From the NCBI GenBank assembly GCA_003952965.2, contig CM025854.1, positions 17,579,959 to 17,643,958 of the forward strand: DNA of 64,000 bases, in the 5' to 3' direction. The notes beneath the pieces are model-generated. The model saw only the letters and a list, made by a program, of their open reading frames with translations. It did not search any database and was not told where the DNA came from. The DNA is from Morella rubra (Eukaryota > Streptophyta > Magnoliopsida > Fagales > Myricaceae). How positions within the stretch are numbered: the stretch's first letter is position 1; each line of letters opens with the position of its first letter. Shown here piece by piece: positions 32,135-44,913 of the stretch. The position numbers were made by a program, and so were the translations under genes.

Positions 32135-34530
32135 ACAAAACAGACTACTATGGTATAAAGTTTTGATAAAATTGTTTTTGTATAAACGTTTATATAAACT
32201 TTGTCCCTATTATCAGTGCTTAATAAAAATGTGGTTCCTTCATTTGACTTATATCAAGCAATTAACGCCTAATGCTAAGCTTGAAAATAATTCACATGTG
32301 CACCGATCAGCAATGGACACATCTCCTACTCAGACAACTCAATGCCATGCTGTAAGCCTACTCAACCCTCATAATCCTCCATGCGCCTTGTCAGCCATTT
32401 TTGTAAAAAACTAAACTGAGCCATCAAATAGATTAGTTAAGAGCTTCTCCCTCCCTCCCTCCCGACACCCCCAACCCCCTCCTTATGAATCCCCAATAGG
32501 TACTCTCAATTCATGAAAATAAATTCTATAAATTTCTTCCTCTTTAAATGAGTAACACGCATTAAAAGGTGAAATTTCAGCAAACTTCTTTCAATGTAAA
32601 TTACAATTGACTACAAAAGTTACAAATGCGAAATGAGAACTTAATAGGTGTGTTGAGAGAGATAACGACAAACAAACACAGCGAAATAATTCTTCTCTCT
32701 AGATACAAGCAAATACATCGCAATCTCCACTGCTGAAAATGATATATAGGTAATCGGTCACACCTAGTCAGAACAACATAAGCAATTTTTACGTGAAAAA
32801 CTTCCCTGGTGTGAGGAAGAAAAAATATGGGACCTACTCCAGTCAAAATCTCCACTATCAACTGAATAATGGGTACAAATATCTTCTCTAGTCACAACTA
32901 GAGGCTACAACACATATCTCTTCAATATGACATGATCATCTGGCAAATACAACAAGAATTAGAGAGAATCTGTCAAACTCACAATTACTATTCATGGACA
33001 CAAACCCCAATTCCTGAGCTCAAGATCTGATCTCCACTATTCAAATCATACCTCCTTGTGTCATGAAACTCTCCTTCAAATTTCAACTCGATCAGATATT
33101 GTATACCCATTATTCAGAAAAAACTCCTTTATCGTTCAAAAAAAAAAATTCATCTCCTAATTTCTCTCTTCTATCCATATGTTTTAAAACTCCTCCTTAA
33201 GGTTAAAAGTTAAAATCCCTCCTTAAGCTTAAAAGTTAAAACCACACTGAGCTTTGAGCCTTAGTAAAACATCCTACTTAGGCTTTCCTGTACATGGAAG
33301 GAATTAGCCCAATAGGGTGCTCAACGAACATGCTTATATATCAGCAACTTCAACAACAATGGACAATATGGGGACCTGACCAAGTAAGTAAGAAAAAGAC
33401 TCATAAACCAAACAAACCAAAAGGAACAAGAAAATAGTGTTGTCCAAGCTCATCAACAGGTTCAAGTCGAGCCCACCTTTTGGATTGAAGCTCCTCTCCA
33501 AAAGATCAGAAAAAATCAACAGCACATCAAGCACAATAGCATGCATGGTGTTGAATCTCACGTACTTCTAAAGTACATGGTGTTCCTCACCACTAAGAAG
33601 TAAAGGATCAAGAACACCAAAACCCATTAAAGGGAAAGGTCTTAAAGACTCAAATTGCCTGTACCAAAGGTTGAATAAGAGCTTTAACAAGAGCTAGTGG
33701 GAATTCATAGCTTTGAGAAATATTATCCTACACTCACTAAATTCTATTATCAACGATCTCCAATACCAATGTGCCCTTGACCAATGAGTTCTATCCAGCA
33801 CCATTTCATGCCCTCACTTCTTTAGGGTTTTCCAGAGCTCACAAATTGAGAATTTTTCAGTTTGTTGGAAGAGGTGGGGGTATTAAGAGGGAAAAGCTCT
33901 CAATGAATCTGTTTGATGAGTCATCTTAGTTTTTTAGAAAAAAGGCTCACAAGGCGCATGGTGGATTATGAGGGTTGAGTGGGCTTCCAATGTGTCATCA
34001 AGTTGGTGAGTATGACATGTGTCCATCATTAATTGGTGCACATGTGGACATATTTTTTTCTAGCTCAGCATGAAACCTTTTTAATCAAACTACGATTACC
34101 TTTATTCAAAAAATTCAAACAAACTAGGGGGGATCAATCCTAGCATAGATCCAAACCAAGTTCGAATAGTACTCACGAACATCGAGGTGGCTTCCAGAAC
34201 TAATCTTGGAGCCCATCGAGGAAGCATACAGCAAGGTGGTACACTTCCTCGTTAGCATAGTGATTAACAAAACTAAACTCGCAAGAAACAAAAGCAGAAA
34301 TAGAGCTAGAGGATTCAAAGATTCTCTCATGGACACGCCAATTCTCTCTAGAAGGGAATTTCTTGAAGACTTCAATGGCAAGAATATAGCCCCAGCATCA
34401 AGCCTTAATTGCTGACAAAAGTAAAATGAAGGGATCACATTTGAACACTGACTACAGGGAAAAATTTGTAGAAATGTTTACCACAGGGACCTTTTTATCA
34501 AAACGCTATATCATAATGACTGTTTGTATA
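32135..34530. mobile_element. Element with long (~370 bp) terminal inverted repeats, Mutator-like candidate
   Basis: Sequence at 32135-32510 returns inverted at 33840-34080 and 34400-34530. The outer parts pair through AAACAGAC...TTTTGATAAAA and its complement at 34480-34530. The inner parts pair through CCACTCAACCCTCATAATCC-type sequence near 32360 and its complement near 33970. About 320 bp (34080-34400) interrupts the right repeat. Such long TIRs suggest a MULE or foldback element. No transposase is found, and the target duplication is not clear. Confidence 0.55.
32648..33357 (-). mobile_element. Possible copia-type LTR remnant inside the long-TIR element
   Basis: On the - strand the segment begins TGTTGAAGTTGCTGATATAT and ends near GTTATCTCTCTCAACACA. 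Between them is CAGGGAAGTTTTTCACGTAA, a phrase common in copia LTR transcribed regions. Flanks do not show a matching duplication. Broken, low confidence. Confidence 0.35.
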
Positions 34531-36585
34531 ATTAGGCCTTTTTTTTAGAAATCATTTGGATTAGATATCCTAATTTGTGTAAGAAGATAGTATTTATAAG
34601 TCATTGGATTAAGCTAAAACATTGTTAAGTTTTTTATAAAAAAAAAAATGGAAGAAGAAGAAGAATGAGATGAATAGCTAGCATGGATCTCAAGCTTCAA
34701 TGGGATTTATAAATCAATTTGCAGAAGAAGTCTTACAAAAATTTGGCAAATCCTATGGCCATTCGGTGTGACATATGTATTATTGTCTAGATCCCATGAA
34801 TTTGGCCCCTAGTAAAACACAAAGGCCACTAGTAATGATAAGTAGCAAACTATGTGTAGGATTTGAAAATTGTAGTTGACAGTATTAGCTTACCTCTTTC
34901 TTTGCTAATGAACGTGCAAGCTAGCACTCTCTGCACAATAGATTTATACAATAGTACTCCAAAAGATTTATTTCGACCTAAGACATTGACAGCACACACA
35001 AGTCTTTCTTTACCTTCTGTTATTTTAGAATATCCTATTGCCAACTACAAAAGAAGATTTGAAAATTTGAAGTTGGGAGGCAAATTTTAAGTTGGACTAA
35101 TTGAATGAGGGGAAAATGCTTGCTACTAGCTTCCTGGAATGTTAATTATTTGAGGCTAAATTTTATTTTGTGGTATCTATATGTTTAGATAGTTGTTATT
35201 TCGTAACATTTTTCTTTGATACTTTCAGGTTGAGTACCTTGAAGTGAAGAGACTGTGAAGAGAAGAGATTTTTATGAGGTGACGTGCTCATGCAATTTAA
35301 GAAGGTTATTGGGAGTACTATGCAATGCATAATTTAAATGGAAGAGTAGTAATTGTGGTCTTTATTGAATTGATGGAATGTTAGTGTGATGTTAGTTATT
35401 TGAATTGCTGGAATGTGTCCGTTTTATATATATGATACATCTATCTTAGTAGATTATGCAGTGGGCATGTGGCATGATTTGTGCGACCTTTGTTTCTTCT
35501 ATTTTTTGAAATTTTAAATAATTATTGTGAGATGTTTGTGACCTTTTCTTAGTTTGGGTGATTTATTTTCATCCCTAAAAATTGTTTCACTATGACTAGA
35601 AATTTTAAATACCCTTTTATCTTTGTATTTTTGTTTTGGCTTTAAACAATATGCTTGACTTCAAATTTAGACGGGAATGAAAACGCCACTTCTAAAGAGG
35701 ATGGACTCACAAATTCCATTGCAGCTTTATGGCTCATAGTTCATTTACTTAGTTCAAAAATTATAGAATATTAAACTATAATATTATGAATTATACTAGG
35801 TAAAATTATGCACATATTAGGAAGCTCTCTTAATCTTGGTTTCTTTCTAGTTGAATAACGGCGAGGACAACTTTTAGTAGCAAAGAAAAGAGGTATTAAT
35901 CATGGAGCAACTTCGATTAAGTTAATGTTGGTCCTATTTATGTGTTTTCTTTCTTTTGGTGATGGTAGCATTCAGGATTTGTGTGAGAAATCTACAACAA
36001 ATCAAATAATAAAAATGTTCACTACATGTAACAACCCTTTTCGGCGATGCTAATGTGGTATGTTTTATTCAATTATGCATGGACATACAATAAGGTTGTA
36101 AAACAAAATAAATTAATATTTCATAATGAACACAATGTTTAAAGGGTGCAAGTGCAATCATATTAATCAAAATAATTGTACAAGATAATAATATAGAAGC
36201 AACTAATCATAGACTCAATTCGACTAACTATTATAGGCAAATGTGTATTAAAAATTAGGGTGTTGTTTGTCAGAAGATTAGAAGATAGGCTAGAAATTTA
36301 TAGGCTTCTAGCAGTCTTGATTATCCAATAATTTTTTCCTCCTCATTGCGGCCGGCATGTTTTCCCTTTGCTATTTCTTTAAATTTTGCTTCATCTTTAT
36401 AATTTACTTTTATGATGACACTAATTCTCAATGCAGTCATTCTTTTTAAAAAAAGAAAAAATGATGGAACAAGACAATGTTTATGAACACATGTTTGTTT
36501 TAGAGCTAAAGTGAATAATTTTTTTTAAAAGAATAATTACCATTACCACTACAGTTCCTGGAGTACAACTTTAAAAGGGTCGGTC
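34531..36585. other. Anonymous intergenic DNA
   Basis: About 2 kb with only short frames (34863-35090 and its complement). No recognised motif, repeat or RNA was found on either strand. Confidence 0.5.
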
Positions 36586-38080
36586 TTGTACAGGTTTATA
36601 AGACCTAAGGAAAGCGGAAGCAGTAATGCATGAAATTGAACTCTTTGACACCAGTGTGTTGCGAGGTCTTCTATTATTTATAGAAGTATATTTTGTACAA
36701 ATAAAGATAGAACCAACTATACATGGAAATCAAAAACTTTACAATTCAAGTCTTTCCCTCTCTTGTGCTAACATCACGCGTCAATGATTTTCTATCGCTA
36801 GCATATCATGTCAATAATCTAGAGAATTCATTTCCTTTTTTGGTGTTATCATCACGGGTCAATGAGCTGGAGTCATGATTGACAATATTCTCTCTAACAC
36901 CCTCCCCCCGCAAGGGAACCATGGCCGGAAAAATGGTGAGCTTGGAACGTAACAGAAGGAATTGAGGCTTGGAAAGACTTTTGGTGAAGATGCCGGCAAG
37001 TTACAACTCCGATGGGACAAACTGAAGACGAATTTGCTAGCATACACCATTTTACAAATAAAATGATAATCTAAAGCAATGTGCTTGGACCATGACTTTG
37101 TTACATGATTGGAGGCCATAAAAATGGCACTACGGTTATCACATAATATAATTGGAGAATGCGGCAGAGCAATATAAAGGTCACGAAGAATGTGAGTGAA
37201 CCAAGAAACTTCAGTAGCAATACTAGCCAAAGCACGATATTCTAACTCTGCACTAGACTGAGAAACAATAGGTTGTTTCTTGGCACTCTAGGAAATTAAA
37301 TTGCAGCCAAGGAAAATAGCAAATCAAGAAGTAGATCGACGAGTATAGGGGCAACCAGCCCAATTAGCATTAGTGTATGCAGTAAGAGTCCGAGAAGAGG
37401 AAGCCGTAAGAGAGAGACCAAAGGTGATAGTGCCCTTGATATAGCATAAGATTCGCTTTACTACTTAAAAGTGATCCTTGGTGGGAGCAGGAATGTACTG
37501 GCAAACGGGGCTGACAACATGGGAAAGATCAGACTGAGTGATAGTCAAATATTGTAAAGCACCCACAAGACTTCGAAAGTGGGTAGGACCCGCATAAGGA
37601 GAACCAACACTTGAAAGGTATTGACCAACTACCATGGGAGTGGAAATTAGTTGCAGTCAAGCATCTAAGCATGCTCCAAGAGATCAAGGGCGTATTTTGT
37701 CTAACTGAGGAAAGGACCATAAGAGGTTCGAGAAACCTCAATACCATGGAAGTAATGAAGATCACCAAGATCTGTCATAGAAAACTTAGTGGCAAGCCAA
37801 GTAATAAAGGAGCATAACAATTGAGAATTATTCCCTGTAAGCACAATATCAGCCACATATAAAAGGAGGTAAATGACATTAGCTTGTGAATGATAGACAA
37901 AAAGAGAGGAATCGGCCTTACTGCACTTAAACCTAATCCGAAGAATAAGGGACCTGAATCGGTGGAACCAAGCCCATGGAACTTGTTTGAGACCATACAA
38001 AGCCCTATTTAACTTGCACACGTGGTGAGGAAACTGAGAATTAGTGTAATAGAGAGGTTGCTCCATGTATACTTCCTCTT
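36586..38080 (-). mobile_element. Ty1/copia fossil, 5'-truncated, with 3' LTR
   Basis: On the - strand, reverse-transcriptase sequence (37529-38066: LNRALYGLKQVP, LYVADIVLTGNN, MTDLGDLHYFHGIEV) is followed by RNase H sequence (36859-37300: ASIATEVSWFTHILRDL, LCDNRSAIFMASN, KHIALDYHF). A purine-rich tract (GCGGGGGGAGGG) comes next, then an LTR starting TGTTAGAGAGAATATTGTC (36586-36899). Gag, protease and integrase are absent. It is a broken copy with several breaks. Confidence 0.88.
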
Positions 38081-38829
38081 CAATTTCGATCTATTTTCAA
38101 CCTTCATCGAATAGCCAAAAACTGAAGAAGTTTTTTTAGTCAACCAAAATCACCATGAACCACTGTGAATAACCAACCGAAATCATGTGAACAATCAACA
38201 AAGCCAAATCGAAAGCAAAAGTAGACAATTAAAATGCAAAGGATTCACAACATTGATCCAACTGAATATCAAAAGGAACCAACAAAAAGAGATCATTCAC
38301 AACCAAATAAAAGGAACCAACTAAATTGCAAGAACCAAGAAAGAGAGATCCAACCAAATACAAGGAACCAGCCAAATCGCAAGAACCAACCAAATGAATG
38401 GATACACAGAGAAGCTAATTGCTAGATTGTTGTTAAAAGAAGAAGTCGATTTCATTCCTTTATTTTTCATAATAATAACCAATAACATGCTAAAATAAAA
38501 TGCATTATCAATTTTTTAAAAAAAGTATAAAGAAGTCCTACACAACATATTGCATGTTTTCTGATCTCTCAAAAGATTAAGCAAACCATCATAATAACTA
38601 AGTAAATCCCAATAATCTAGAAAATCATCAGGTAGTTTCTCTTGATATAACGTTTAGACCATTAGACGATATACACACGTTTAACATAAGTAAAAAATGA
38701 CAATCTACAAAGAATATTTGTAAACAAAACTAGTAAATATAGCCTATGAGAAACAAAGACAATAAAACGAATATCACAGTATTTGCCAATAACCATCATG
38801 TTAAAATATACAATCAATGTTTTTCTTTG
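38081..38829. other. A-rich DNA with an imperfect AACCAA-type repeat
   Basis: At 38260-38400, units built on AAGGAACCAACYAAATYGCA and AAGAACCAA recur irregularly, giving a frame of NQPNRKNQPN type that is only translated repeat. The rest is AT-rich up to the start of the palindrome arm. Confidence 0.6.
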
Positions 38830-39639
38830 AAATTTTTTTTAGTAATAAAGCGTAATTGATAGAAACCTTCTTCTAAGTTTTAACAATAAAATAAGACCTA
38901 TGATTAAGCCTATGAATGCATCATAACACATGAACACATATCGGGATATACCTTAAAACACATAAAACACAATAACATGCATAAAGAATATTCTACACAT
39001 CAAGTATGCAAGCTAGACCACATGAGGCAGACACTATCACAGGCCTATCGGGAAAACAATAGTAACAACTAGCTAAAAGCAAAGAATATGTATTTTATGT
39101 GGACAATATAAAACTTAAGGGTTTTATAACCAGATTAATAAATATACAAAGAGTCGTGAGTGCAAGAGCTAGCTTTGATAAATTTTCAATGATCGTTTAC
39201 ATGTAATTTCGTTTAAAAAATTGTATTCTCAAATTTGTAAAAATTATATTCTTGAATCACTTGAGAAGAACATTATTATTCAAAGCAATATAAGACACCA
39301 GTAAAAAAAAAAAAAAAGAATTTCATTTAAAGGTGACTTATAGTTGGTAAAGAAGTCATGTACATTTCTATATAGAGGCCAAAATAGTAACACATAAATC
39401 GACTAACATAAACAGATAAAAATATCTTTAAAATGTCCACCATGTGTTGAATAAGACCGAATAGAAAATATATAATGAAAAACACGAATTATCAGAAGTG
39501 GAGGTAGAATACAATCCTACAATCTTTATGAAACATAAAAGCATCTCATCAAAAAAAAAAATCAATTAAACTAAAGTTAGTAAAAAGTGATTCACATATC
39601 TAGAGCTATGTTTATTTGTGTTTATGAAAATATTTTTTT

Positions 39640-40390
39640 GTAATGATAAGAATTTTTTTTGAAATATTTTTTTTTTTTTGGTGTTTCAAAATAGAAATGT
39701 TTTGAAAAAAAATTTCAAAATGTTAAATTTTTTATAACTAAAAATCACAATTCTAAATTTTCACAAAAATTTCAACACATTTTCACACCAACTTTAATAA
39801 ATTTTTAAATCTCTCTAATTTTTTTAATTGCTTTCTTATTTAATCTATCAAACATTCTCTCTTCTTAGTTTTGAAAAAACTCCAATAAAAATTATTTAAT
39901 ATTCTTAAAATTTTCACAATTTTTTACACACCCCATAAAAAGTAAAACTCCCAAAATTTTCTCCTACAACTAAAAACTCTTAAAATTTTTGTTTCCCAAA
40001 TCATGTTTTGAAAGGAAAAAAGTTCAACTTTCTGAAAAAAAAAAATTCAAAAACTTCAAAATTTTTATAACCACATATTAAAATCTCAAAAATTTCACAC
40101 AAATTCTAACATTTTTCACACCTACATCAAATTTTTTCTCATCTTAACTTTTAACAAACTCTATTACTTTTCATTCCAAAGTTTTATCAAATCTTTTTTT
40201 CTCATTGCTTTTTAACAAATATCCACAAAAATATTTTTACAATCAAACATTTTTAAATATTTTCACCAACATTTTACAAAACCCCATAAAAAGTCAAACT
40301 CACAAGATTTTCTCTATAAAGTCAAAATTCTTAAAAATTTTGCTTCCCAAACATCATCCTAACTATTGAAAAATGTGAGAGTAAAAAAAT
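39640..40390. repeat. AT-rich direct repeats, ~370-bp unit, in arm L
   Basis: Two diverged units in tandem share CACACCCCATAAAAAGTAAA / AAACCCCATAAAAAGTCAAA and TTTTGTTTCCCAAATCAT / TTTTGCTTCCCAAACATC about 370 bp apart. The same area in the other copies (59210-59960 and 61540-62190) differs by many one-base indels. Confidence 0.65.
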
Positions 40391-41060
40391 ATATTTAAAA
40401 GAAAATTTTGTGAGAATAGTTTTTATGGGTTTTCAAAAAAAAGAAGAAGTCTTTATGTTGTTTTTCACTTGAACTTCAATTGCATGTGGCTATTGTTGAC
40501 AAAAATGCTTGATTTATTTTATATATATAGATATACCATGCTCACAATTATAACTTTCTTAAATTAGTACTTTCACGCCTCAAACGCCTCAAGTTTGTGT
40601 TGAATCCACTCTACGGTAGCTTCAACAGGTAGCATTATAGCGTCTAACTCTTAACTATGCAAGAATAGCTATCATTTCGTTCCCAAGTCCAGGCATGGGA
40701 TGAGAGTCAACCGACTCAAGTTGAAGATAGCTCAATGAACTGGGAAGAGTCGACCAACTCAATTCAAAACAAAGGAGGAGCACTTTCAGGAAACGAAGAT
40801 AATGAATGGGGAGAGCCAACCGACTCAAACTGTACATATGTGGTATATCACCCTATCTACCGCCAAGAAGATCTACTGCTCATGCTCCGTCTCTTAACCG
40901 GTATCCTGGCTAACAGTCGACTGCCAAATCTGACATGCTCGGATGCACACTGTCTATTGCCCAGAAGATCTGCTGCTCAGGCTTAGTCTTTTGATCGGTA
41001 TACTGGCCAGCTATCGATTGCCAAATTGACATACTCGGACACTCATTTGTACTAGTCCTC
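40330..41060 (-). mobile_element. LTR-like segment, Ty1/copia type, in arm L (first half)
   Basis: On the - strand it carries several GAGTCGGTTGACTC-type palindromes and a ~92-bp tandem duplication, followed by GTGGATTCAACACAAACTTG and TTGGGAAGCAAAATTTTTAAG-like sequence. The latter part pairs, inverted, with 43020-43350, the beginning of the LTR-like unit ending at 44112. The 83-codon frame here (MNWEESTNSIQNKGG...) is not recognised and is likely incidental. Fossil, ends uncertain. Confidence 0.4.
40856..41047. repeat. 92-97 bp tandem duplication in arm L
   Basis: CCAAGAAGATCTACTGCTCA...ACATGCTCGGATGCACACTG is followed directly by CCCAGAAGATCTGCTGCTCA...ACATACTCGGACACTCATT. The two units are about 75-80% alike. 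The same duplication is present at 58549-58740 and 62693-62884. Confidence 0.8.
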
Positions 41061-42990
41061 TATGGATCAAGTACTTGGTGCTAGAAAAAGAGATTTTTTT
41101 CAAATTAAGAATATGTTCTATAAAAAGTAAATATTTCTCCACAACCTATATAACTATGAGTGTTTGAAATTTAATTTGGCATTGTGTCCAGAAATTTTTA
41201 TATCCGGCCCTTTGAAAAGAGCTTTCAAAAGCTACGTGTATTTTTTCAATTGAATAAATTGTTATTTTAAATAAATGTAGTTAGACACAAAGCCATCCTT
41301 AACTGCTCAAGAGGTATTGTTTTGAAGTGGTGACCAAGTTTGAAGTTTAAGCAATCTAACCCTCGAACTTGTAGTGTATTAATAAAACTAATCAACTTTC
41401 CACTGAACTTTGATGTGGTAAAATATGTGAAGCACATGATACATCACTTTTTTTTCAAGTTATAATCAGTTGATCATAACGCTATATAAGGAACTGACTA
41501 TTTAACCAATAAGGCCAAATAAACGAGGCACCATATCATCTCATGTACAAGAATTTTTATGGATAGAACATCTAAATAGCTATATAGTATTTTGTCAATA
41601 AATCCAAAAATGTCTTAGTTTATATGTGATGTTTGGAGTTTACTTACCAAGTTAAATTTCTTATACACAAGCTCTGTTTAAGACCCGTTTCAAATTCTAG
41701 CACATTGAATAGCTTTTTGTTTGTATACCCATTTGCAAACACAATTTTTTTAAGGCCTTCAAATTTATTAAAAAAAATTAAACAACAAAACATGCTTAAA
41801 GATAGAGGGAGTGATTGAGATCTTCTATATGAATCTCAAGCAAACCATTAGGGAATTAGAGGGGAAAAACTTCCTCAAATTTTTCACTCAATGAGCTAAT
41901 TTATTGGGTTGATGGAAGATGTGGTTGAAGCTAAATTAAGGAATATGCTTTTCTGCTAAGGACAAAGATCAATGGCATCTAATTTTTGATATAATTTCTG
42001 GTCATCGACACTAGGTGACACCCTGAGCCTTTTGGTAGGAAAAAACTTGTAACTCTCATAAGCACGTGACCAATACAAAATAAAAATAGACTAACATAAA
42101 CTTGAATGAAGCTAATAAAATGCAGAGAATATCAAAAACTCTTTTTTTTTTAATGATTGAGCTTGATGATTTCGAGAATCACCAAGAGGTTATAACCAAG
42201 CAGTCCTGCAAGAATCACCGAGAAGGGTGGCCTCGGATCAAGTCTCTAATGCCACAATCAGATCTCAGAAAAGTGTTTAGCATGGAGAAAACTGAAAATG
42301 GTGCCTTGATTTTATAAGGGTGTGAGAACCACAAATCTATTGGAAGTTTAATACCTCAAAGAGCTAAGTCTTGGAGTTTGATTATGAGAGTGAAAGCTTC
42401 CGATCATATAGGTTCTTATCGAATATCGATCATATGGGTTCTTATCGGATGTCGATCATATAGGTCCTCTTCGAGTGTCTGGTTAGGAGTCTAAGCTCTC
42501 AAGGATTCCTAGCTGGAGATTTAAATGGCCAGGCTGAAATGTCAGCGACAGGTCAAGCCAGGGGTGGCCAAGTCTTATTGTACCTTACAACTTATGGCCT
42601 ATCAGAGCTCATTAACACTAACTGGTGTCAATTTCTCCCCTTCAAAAAATTTTGAGGACACAATCACACTGCTGATTAATATTTTTCCTTAAAACCTAAA
42701 CGAAATTATTAGGAAAAATTACACATGAAATGTCATCAATAGGAGAGAAAGGTTGTCAGCAGCTTGAATTTTCTGAAGTAAGCCAATCTTGAAAGGAGAT
42801 GAACAAGATGAAGCCTTGGAACGTCTCTTGCAAATCTAGTGGGAAACATTACAGAAAAAGAAGCAAACTCTCATTCTTCTATACAAAAACTAATGTAAAC
42901 CATTAGAAAAGTGAAAATGTAAATCCAAAACTATGAAACCATTAAAGTATCGGTATAAAAATAAAGCATGATTAATAACAAGACCAAGTA
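41061..42990. other. Non-coding interior of arm L
   Basis: No gene is recognised. Frames at 41633-41818 and 42102-42317 recur in the other copies only because the DNA is duplicated. The stretch 42590-42680 ends in TTCTCCCCTTCAAAAAATTTT, polypurine-tract-like on the other strand. Confidence 0.5.
42401..42478. repeat. Three 26-bp tandem repeats in arm L
   Basis: Unit CGATCATATAGGTTCTTATC + GAATAT, three times with 3-6 substitutions. The inverted counterpart is at 57119-57196. Confidence 0.9.
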
Positions 42991-43019
42991 CAGAAAGCAA
43001 ATGCTTCTTCCACACAGCA

Positions 43020-44112
43020 AGTAGTACATGATTTTAAAGAACAGATTCAGGTGGAGTACTTGCATTCAAAGAGATTTTTGAAGCAGTGACAGTGCTAATT
43101 TAGTGAATATGGTATATATATATATAAGTAATTCAAGTATATTTTTATTTTAATTGAAAAACAATACAAAACCAAAAAAACTTTTACAAAAATCTATAAA
43201 AACTTTTCTTGCAAAAATCTTCTTTTCAAACTCTTTTTTTTTTTACTTTCACATCCTCCAAGAGTTAAAGGATGTTTGGGAAGCAAAAATTTTAAGAATT
43301 TGTAGGAAAGAATTTTGAGAGTTTGATTGTAAAAATATTTTTCTTTACGAACAAAATCACCAAGATCATCACCATATCCTTGTGAGGATCTTTCAAGAGT
43401 TTTTACAGGGGTGAGTAGCTAGAGTTCCAATGGGGGTGAGTACCTGGACTTCCATTGAAAGGCTTATGCGATTTCGTATGAGAATCTACTGCAAAAAGGT
43501 TCAGAGGTTCTGATCGTCGTTCGTGTGCTCTGGTACAAGTGTGGCACTTTGATGTCTTACGAATTGATATCTTGAAAATAGGCAAAGGGGCTTTGCGCTA
43601 AGGATCACTAGTTGTAAGATTGCGGATTCATAGTGGATTAATTTTGGTTCATTTTGGTGGTGACCTCACCCAAAGTGTTTCTCTCTTTGATGAGGTTCTT
43701 TAAGTGGTTTTATTTTTGTCAACAAAAATTTGGTGTTTGTTGTGTGCTTGATTATCTCTCTATCCTTATCTCTTAATCTTGTGATTGATTTTGTATTTCC
43801 TTAATCCAGATTGCTAGATTGACAATCTTGATTGAAAGGTTATATAATTTCAATATCGATTGAAAGGTTATATAATTTCTTTTATATGTTGTTTGGATTA
43901 AAGAAAGATTTGATAATCTTGTTCAATTGAAGAGATTGAAAGCATATTGTATTTCCGATTAGAAGTTGTGTGTGACGAAGGAATATTAAAGATTCTGATT
44001 TAAGTTTGTGTCTTGAAAAATCATTTTGATTTTTTATAGGTGATTGTAAAAGTATTTTTAAATACCTATTCACCCCTCTAGGTATAGATTGAGTCTAAAC
44101 TTGGTTTATTCA
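43020..44112 (+). mobile_element. LTR-like unit, Ty1/copia type, in arm L
   Basis: The 3' end AATACCTATTCACCCCTCTA...GTTTATTCA matches the terminal pattern of the copia LTRs at 13780-13830 and 51830-51881. The middle has TTTTGTCAACAAAAATTTGG, also found in the LTR ending at 51881. The left boundary is not defined. It appears as a solo or partial LTR; the inverted copy is at 55503-56590. Confidence 0.5.
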
Positions 44113-44908
44113 AGTGTAAGAATATATAAGATCAACAACATGGACTCTGATTATGAGCAATATTGTACTCTCTTTGTCAACAACGTGCAGCATCCTTCGT
44201 TTAAAACAAAGATGAACTTTAGATAGTTTACACTCAATATCTAATGTCTCTCTTACTTCTTGATGGTGCTAATGATTCTTCTTTCAGCATCCTTCGTTGC
44301 AAACTTCTCGCCCCAATGTTAAAAATTAAATTTATTAATCATATAAAATTACAAAAAATATAACATGTGCAAAAATATTGGAAAAATATTTTCAGAAAAT
44401 ATATTTGATGTAACAACCAAACACCGGAAATTGGATTACTTTATTGAAACATAATTAAAACGAATGGAGCCTTAATGTGTTATGGTCTTTCTCACCAGTT
44501 ACTTTGTGATTTGCCTTTTTTTTCTTTCTTTCTATGGAGTATTCTGGACTGTTGATCTTAATTTCCAGCAATCTCACCATCTTTCATTTAAGCTTGATCA
44601 GTGTGGTTAATTTTGTTTTGTACATCTTCTAGAATTTGAACGTTGGTTCAGTGTGAAAATTTAGAGTCGATAAAAATACTAATCTTTCTTGTAACTATAT
44701 ATTCCGCATTAATGTTTAGCAAGGAGATTTCTTTTATATATTGAATTCTTTTATTATGAACAAATTTGTATGAACTCTAGAAGTTTAGTATATACTCAAA
44801 GAGCAATATAGAGAAAGTTTATCCCAAATTATGTCTTGCAAGGTGATGAAAAGTGGTGCAAACATGAAGAGGATGAATGAGCCGGCCCTTCTCAATCTTA
44901 TCACGTAT
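44113..44908. other. Non-coding DNA related to 29.18-29.34 and 31.16-31.32 kb
   Basis: 44510-44850 aligns with the two flanks of the Harbinger-like element (CAATCTCA, TTTAAGCTTGATCAG, TCGATAAAAATAC, TATACTCA). This segment is the uninterrupted paralogous site. Confidence 0.6.
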
Positions 44909-44913
44909 GAAAT

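Noticed and set aside
38234-38425. 63-codon frame rich in NQPNRKNQPN
   Set aside because: Translation of an imperfect AACCAA-type repeat.
40655-40986. Overlapping frames MNWEESTNSIQNKGG... (+) and MYSLSRLALPIHY... (-), each present three times
   Set aside because: Identical in all copies only because the DNA is recently duplicated. They lie in an LTR-like segment with palindromic GAGTCGACC motifs and a tandem duplication, so coding is unlikely.
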